DNA of 10,697 bases from CAZPMO01 sp964587515 (GTDB lineage: Bacteria > Pseudomonadota > Alphaproteobacteria > MPNO01). The notes below the pieces were generated by a model. It was given only the letters and a program-made list of their open reading frames with translations, had not been told where the DNA came from and did no database searches. Below are positions 6,907-10,697 of the stretch, piece after piece (position 1 is the stretch's first letter; every line of letters begins with the position of its first letter). The stretch is from positions 1 through 10,697 of the forward strand of contig CAZPMO010000170.1 of the NCBI GenBank assembly GCA_964587515.1, given 5' to 3'. Position numbers and translations under genes: made by a program.

Positions 6907-7548
6907 TCATTTGGCTCCTGTCTTTTCCTTCCCGGGCAGACGGGCGCGGCGCGCGCGAATCCTGGTCGCCGATCCCGGGTGCAACCTGGTATGAAAGAAA
7001 ATCCAGGCAGGTGGCTTGCGTTCCACGAGATCATGAGCGTCTTTCATGCGCAGCTTGAAGCGCGAAAACGCCTGCGCGGCCTTGCCGGCCAGCGCATCGA
7101 AAGAATATGGCGCGCGATCGAAAACCGCAATGGGAACCAGATTGAAGATCTTTGTCCATCGCTGCCAACGTGACATTTGCGCCAGATTATCGGCGCCCAT
7201 CAGCCAGACGAAATTCGAACGCGGAAAACAGAATTTGAGCGCCCGCAGCGTATCGGCTGTATACCGTGTGCCGAGTCGTTCCTCGATATCCGTGACCTGG
7301 ATATTCGGATGTTGCGCCAATGCTTCGGCGCTCGCCAGGCGTTCCGCGAACGGCGCCATCTCGCTGGACGATTTCAGCGGGTTCTGGGGCGAGACCACCC
7401 ACCATACCTCGTCGAGCTGCAGCAGTTTCAGCGCGAGAAGACTGATGTGGCGATGGCCGTCATGGGCGGGATTAAACGAGCCGCCCAGGATGCCGACCCG
7501 TAGCCCCGGCGCGCCGAGTCCCTGTCGGATAAACGTGTAAACGCTCAG
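6907..7548 (-). CDS. nadD: Nicotinate-nucleotide adenylyltransferase NadD, probable CTG start
   Basis: 213 residues. NadD joins ATP and nicotinate mononucleotide to give deamido-NAD in NAD biosynthesis. The nucleotidyltransferase motif is GGSFNPAHDGH (22-32, with H29 and H32). It is followed by WLMGADNL (115-122) and the late SATRIR (193-198), which corresponds to the family's SSTxIR phosphate-binding motif. Length is ordinary for the family. No ATG, GTG or TTG exists in this frame between the proA stop and the GGSFNP motif. Upstream, the frame runs back inside proA with only a TTG at 7875. The best start is CTG 7548, which overlaps the proA stop as CTGA, with a weak AGGT 6 nt upstream. The N-terminal 16 residues before LRVGILGG fit the short extension seen in alphaproteobacterial NadD. 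Function is firm; the start is inferred. Confidence 0.92.
   Translation of the reverse strand: MSVYTFIRQGLGAPGLRVGILGGSFNPAHDGHRHISLLALKLLQLDEVWWVVSPQNPLKSSSEMAPFAERLASAEALAQHPNIQVTDIEERLGTRYTADTLRALKFCFPRSNFVWLMGADNLAQMSRWQRWTKIFNLVPIAVFDRAPYSFDALAGKAAQAFSRFKLRMKDAHDLVERKPPAWIFFHTRLHPGSATRIRARRARLPGKEKTGAK
6915..6919 (-). promoter_or_regulatory. Shine-Dalgarno AGGAG before ATG 6910 at the nadD end
   Basis: AGGAG lies 4 nt before an ATG (6910-6908) that overlaps the nadD stop as ATGA. As sequenced, this ATG opens only eight codons (MTKSRSAP) and stops at TAG 6886-6884, overlapping the ATA proposed for rsfS. It would be the natural rsfS start if one base were missing from the C run in between. 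Confidence 0.4.
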
Positions 7549-8828
7549 GGCCGGACCTGCCCGGTTCCGCGCACCACGTATTTGAACGTGGTGAGCTGTT
7601 CGACGCCGACTGGGCCGCGCGCATGCAGCCGGCCGGTGGAGATGCCGATCTCCGCGCCCATACCGAACTCGCCGCCATCGGCGAACTGCGTGGATGCGTT
7701 GTGCAACACGATTGCCGAATCCACCCGTTCCAGGAACCGTTCGGCGTGCGCCGCGTCGCCGGTGATGATGGAATCGGTATGGTGAGATCCGTGCCGGTTG
7801 ATATGCTCGATCGCCTGGTCCACGTCGTCGACTTGCTTTACCGCGATAATCGCGTCGAGATATTCGGTGTCCCAATCTTCCTCGGTCGCCGGCAATACGC
7901 GCTCGTCCAGCGCGCGGGTCGCTTCGTCGCCGCGGATTTCACACCCGGCGCCGGCAAGTTGGTCGAGAATGGGCGGCAGCATCTCGGCCGCCACCGACTT
8001 ATGCACCAGCAGCGATTCCGTCGCGCCGCAGATACCCGGGCGGCGCATTTTGGCGTTGAACGCCACGTCGCGCGCGACATCGGGGTCGGCGCCATCATCC
8101 ACATAGACGTGGCAATTGCCGTCGAGATGGGCGATCACCGGCACGCGGCTTTCGTTCTGCACGCGCTCGATCAGCGATTTGCCGCCGCGCGGCACGATGA
8201 TGTCGATGAGATCCGGCATGGTCAGCATGGCGCCGACGGCGGCGCGGTCCCGCGTCGGCACAAGCTGGATCGCGCCGCTGGGCAGGCCGGCGGCGAGCAG
8301 CCCCTCGCGCAGACAGTCCATGATGGCGCGCGAGGAATGAAAACTCTCCGAGCCGCCGCGCAAAATGGCGGCGTTGCCCGATTTCAGGCACAAGGCGCCG
8401 GCGTCGGCGGTCACGTTGGGCCGCGATTCATAAATGATGCCGATCACGCCCAACGGCACCCGGACACGCGCGATTTTGAGCCCGTTGGGGCGATCCCAAT
8501 CGGCGATAACCTCGCCGACCGGATCGGGCAGCCGTGAGATAGCCTCGAGTCCCGCCGCCATGCCCTCGATGCGCTTGTCGTCGAGTTCCAGCCGGTCGAG
8601 CATCACCGCGTCGAGCCCTTTGCCCTCGGCCGCCGCCATATCGCGCGCATTGGCTTCAAGCAGCGCCTGTCGGCCGTCCCGGATCGCCTGGGCCGCCGCG
8701 ACAAGAGCCTGATTCCTCTCCTCGGTGGAACTGGTCGCCAGTTGGCGGGCCGCCGCACGTGCGTCGCCGGCCAGTTCGCGCATCACCTGGGCGATATCCG
8801 CCGAGTCTATGGTGTCGATTACGTTCAT
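7545..8828 (-). CDS. proA: Gamma-glutamyl phosphate reductase (proline biosynthesis)
   Basis: 427-residue cytoplasmic enzyme of the aldehyde dehydrogenase superfamily. It reduces gamma-glutamyl phosphate to glutamate-5-semialdehyde with NADPH, the second step of proline synthesis. Landmarks in order are SRPNVTADA (135-143), LKSGNAAILRGGSES (148-162), VPRGGKSL (212-219), LDGNCHVYVD (235-244), the catalytic C267 in RRPGICGATESLLVH (262-276), and RGPVGVEQLTTFKYV (404-418). The residue after the catalytic Cys is Gly, where many homologues have Asn. Length is close to the usual 415-430. ATG 8828 lies 12 nt after the proB stop, with GAGGG overlapping that stop as a possible Shine-Dalgarno sequence. 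It is directly downstream of proB, whose labile product it uses. Confidence 0.96.
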   Translation of the reverse strand: MNVIDTIDSADIAQVMRELAGDARAAARQLATSSTEERNQALVAAAQAIRDGRQALLEANARDMAAAEGKGLDAVMLDRLELDDKRIEGMAAGLEAISRLPDPVGEVIADWDRPNGLKIARVRVPLGVIGIIYESRPNVTADAGALCLKSGNAAILRGGSESFHSSRAIMDCLREGLLAAGLPSGAIQLVPTRDRAAVGAMLTMPDLIDIIVPRGGKSLIERVQNESRVPVIAHLDGNCHVYVDDGADPDVARDVAFNAKMRRPGICGATESLLVHKSVAAEMLPPILDQLAGAGCEIRGDEATRALDERVLPATEEDWDTEYLDAIIAVKQVDDVDQAIEHINRHGSHHTDSIITGDAAHAERFLERVDSAIVLHNASTQFADGGEFGMGAEIGISTGRLHARGPVGVEQLTTFKYVVRGTGQVRP

Positions 8829-8840
8829 CCTGCTTCGCCC

Positions 8841-9983
8841 TCAATCGAGAACGAGATCGTCCCTGTGAATCATCTCATCCCGTCCACGGTAGCCCAGAAG
8901 GGCTTCTATTTCACGGCTTTTATGGCCGATGATCAGCGACGAATCGGCGGACGAATAGGCCACCAGTCCCCGTCCCACCAGGCGTCCCGCGTCGTCCTTC
9001 ACCAGCACCAGGTCGCCGCGTTCGAAGGCGCCCTCGATGTGGGTGACACCCGCCGGCAGCAGGCTTCCACCGGCGCCCAGCGCGCGCGCCGCGCCGTCGT
9101 CGATCACGATTACGCCCGACGGCGCAACGGTGCCCGCGATCCAGCTTTTGCGCGCGGTAAGGGGCTCGGCCAACGGCACGAACCAGGTGCAGCGGGCGCC
9201 GTCGGCGATGGCTTTCAGCGGATGGGTCGGCTTGCCGTCGGCGATCGCCATGGCGCAGCCGGCGCCGAGCGCGATCCGGGCCGCGTCGAGCTTGGTGATC
9301 ATGCCGCCGGAGCTGTGGCCCGGCGGTGCCTTGCCCGCCATCGCGGCAATCTCGTCGGTCACCTCGCGCACTTCGGGCACGAAACTTGCCGTCGGGTTGC
9401 GGCGCGGGTCTTCGGTATAAAGCCCGTCGATGTCGGACAACAACACCAGCACCTCGGCGCTCATCATCTGGGCCACGCGCGCGGCCAGACGGTCATTGTC
9501 GCCAAAGCGGATTTCCTCCGTTGTCACGGTATCGTTCTCGTTGATCACCGGCACGGCGCCGAGGCGCAGCAGAGTCTCGATGGTGCGTCGTGCGTTGAGG
9601 TGGCGTCGACGATCTTCGGTGTCTTCCAGGGTCAGCAACACCTGGGCCACCGTTACGCCGCGCCGCGCCAGGGCTTCCTGCCAGGCGTGGGCGAGCCTGA
9701 TCTGGCCGGTTGCCGCCGCCGCCTGTTTTTCCTCCAGCTTCAGGGTGTCGCGCGAGATGCCGAGATGAGTGCGTCCGACCGCGATGGCGCCGGACGAGAC
9801 CACGATCACCTCCTTGCCGATGGCGCGCAGTCCCGCGACGTCCTCGGCCAGCGCCTCCAGCCAGTCGGCGCGGATTGCGCCGTCGGTCTCGTCGACCAGC
9901 AGAAAGGAGCCGATTTTCACGATCACGCGGCGCGCGTCCGCAAGCCGGGAAACCGTCGTCCCAGGGGTTTCCGGGCTGCTCAC
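8841..9983 (-). CDS. proB: Glutamate 5-kinase
   Basis: 380-residue cytoplasmic kinase that phosphorylates L-glutamate to gamma-glutamyl phosphate, the first and normally proline-inhibited step of proline synthesis. The amino acid kinase domain occupies about 17-260: VKIGS (22-26), SSGAIAVG (63-70), PVINENDTV (145-153), FGDND (160-164), LSDIDGLYT (182-190) and SGGMITK (225-231). A C-terminal PUA domain follows at about 287-365, as in the long E. coli-type enzyme. Start is GTG 9983, overlapping the obgE stop as GTGA, with GAGG 10 nt upstream. Proline feedback inhibition is known for the family; the sequence alone does not show how tightly this one is regulated. Confidence 0.96.
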   Translation of the reverse strand: MSSPETPGTTVSRLADARRVIVKIGSFLLVDETDGAIRADWLEALAEDVAGLRAIGKEVIVVSSGAIAVGRTHLGISRDTLKLEEKQAAAATGQIRLAHAWQEALARRGVTVAQVLLTLEDTEDRRRHLNARRTIETLLRLGAVPVINENDTVTTEEIRFGDNDRLAARVAQMMSAEVLVLLSDIDGLYTEDPRRNPTASFVPEVREVTDEIAAMAGKAPPGHSSGGMITKLDAARIALGAGCAMAIADGKPTHPLKAIADGARCTWFVPLAEPLTARKSWIAGTVAPSGVIVIDDGAARALGAGGSLLPAGVTHIEGAFERGDLVLVKDDAGRLVGRGLVAYSSADSSLIIGHKSREIEALLGYRGRDEMIHRDDLVLD

Positions 9984-10697
9984 GGCGCATAGGCCTCGGG
10001 CTCGGGCGCCACCATTTCGCGGCCGCGCGTGATCTCGAGGAGCATCTCGCGCAGCACGTCCGTGACGCCGGCCCCGGTGACCCCGGAAAGAAGCACGACC
10101 CGCTTGCCGGCGGCCTTCTCAAGCGCGTCGCGCTTTTCGACGATCTCGTCCTCGCCAAGCGCGTCGATTTTGTTGAGGGCGAGGATTTCGAATTTGTCGG
10201 CGAGCTCGTTTCCATAGGATTCCAATTCACCGCGAATCGTGCGCCAATCCGCCGCCGGATCCTCGCCGGTGCCGTCCACCAGGTGCAGCAGCACGCCGCA
10301 ACGCTCGATATGTCCCAAAAAGCGGTCGCCCAACCCGGCGCCCTCGTGGGCGCCCTCGATCAGGCCCGGGATGTCGGCCAGCACGAATTCGTCGTCGTGG
10401 ACGCCGACCACGCCCAGCGCCGGCACCAGCGTGGTGAAGGGGTAATCCGCGATCTTGGGTTTCGCACGGGTCACGGCGGCCAGGAAGGTTGATTTGCCGG
10501 CGTTCGGCAACCCCACCAGCCCGGCATCGGCGATCAGTTTCAGGCGCAGCCGGATGCGAAACTCGACCGACGGTTCGCCGGGATCGGCGCGCCGGGGCGC
10601 CCGGTTGGTTGACGACTTGAAACGCGAGTTGCCGCGCCCGCCGCGTCCGCCGGGCGCGATCAGCACGCGCTGGCCTATTTCGGTCAGATCGGCGATC
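9980..10697 (-). CDS. obgE: GTPase Obg/CgtA, 3' part only (start outside window)
   Basis: The visible part is the C-terminal 238 residues or so; the 5' end lies beyond the right edge. ObgE is a ribosome-associated GTPase that acts in late 50S assembly and stress control. The visible piece begins at the end of the glycine-rich Obg fold (GGRGGRGN, then FKSSTNRAP). The G domain follows: P-loop GLPNAGKST (about 62-70 of the visible part), ADYPFTTLVP (G2, 83-92), DIPGLIEGAHEGAGLG (G3, 108-123), NKID (G4, 175-178) and SGVTGAG (G5, 204-210). It ends about 18 residues after the G domain, so the optional C-terminal OCT domain is absent. The stop overlaps the proB GTG. The partner genes rpmA and rplU often lie upstream, but that region is not in the window. 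Confidence 0.97.
   Translation of the reverse strand, partial: IADLTEIGQRVLIAPGGRGGRGNSRFKSSTNRAPRRADPGEPSVEFRIRLRLKLIADAGLVGLPNAGKSTFLAAVTRAKPKIADYPFTTLVPALGVVGVHDDEFVLADIPGLIEGAHEGAGLGDRFLGHIERCGVLLHLVDGTGEDPAADWRTIRGELESYGNELADKFEILALNKIDALGEDEIVEKRDALEKAAGKRVVLLSGVTGAGVTDVLREMLLEITRGREMVAPEPEAYAP

Noticed and set aside
6504..7034. rsfS starting at ATG 7034 (176 residues)
   Set aside because: It would overlap nadD by 128 nt, and the extra N-terminal part is just nadD's 3' end read in another frame, with no RsfS-like content.
7540..7556. Programmed -1 frameshift making a ProA-NadD fusion
   Set aside because: A -1 slip at CCC before TGA would enter the nadD frame, but there is no X XXY YYZ slippery heptamer and no obvious stimulatory hairpin. 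A coupled CTG start is simpler.
6907..7875. nadD starting at TTG 7875 (322 residues)
   Set aside because: The first 109 residues are an Arg-rich out-of-frame reading of proA, and NadD proteins are about 190-215 residues long.
8742..9992. Long plus-strand open frame opposite proB (416 codons), and similar ones at 4440-5600 and 7623-8537
   Set aside because: These mirror proB, gpmI and proA, are rich in Arg, His and Gly, and show no family motif. They are shadows of codon bias.
1..10697. RNA genes, CRISPR arrays, insertion sequences, attachment sites, or a new defence system
   Set aside because: The window is filled by conserved housekeeping genes in a known order. I saw no tRNA-like cloverleaf, direct repeat array, transposase or foreign-looking base composition.

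Overview
The window is a GC-rich stretch of an alphaproteobacterial chromosome, perhaps of Rhodospirillales type. This is judged from protein style and gene order, not from a taxonomic marker. All eleven genes lie on the minus strand, so transcription runs from high to low coordinates. They are packed with overlaps of 1 to 20 nt or gaps of 12 to 71 nt. I see no RNA gene, mobile element, CRISPR array, large repeat or convincing terminator, and no gene-free stretch over 300 nt.

The order of transcription is: obgE (3' part only, 9980-10697), proB, proA, nadD, rsfS, rlmH, a 71-nt AT-richer gap, gpmI, envC, ctpA, a 53-nt gap, a divergent polysaccharide deacetylase-like gene (yibQ type), and rppH. 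The first block holds ribosome-associated GTPase, proline synthesis, NAD synthesis and ribosome maturation/modification genes. The second starts with a glycolytic enzyme and continues with a cell-envelope trio: a LytM amidase activator, a carboxy-terminal processing protease and a deacetylase-fold protein. It ends with an RNA 5'-end decapping Nudix hydrolase. E. coli keeps gpmM-envC-yibQ together, so the second block is an old neighbourhood, here with ctpA between envC and yibQ.

The content is conserved housekeeping and I do not see a new defence or mobile system. Two things merit attention. First, two successive genes, nadD and rsfS, have no usable ATG, GTG or TTG start. nadD seems to begin at a CTG overlapping the proA stop. 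rsfS either uses an ATA behind a strong Shine-Dalgarno sequence, or has lost one base from a C run that would otherwise join it to an ATG overlapping the nadD stop. Second, the deacetylase-like protein has replaced the expected metal-binding residues and looks like a non-catalytic member of its family.
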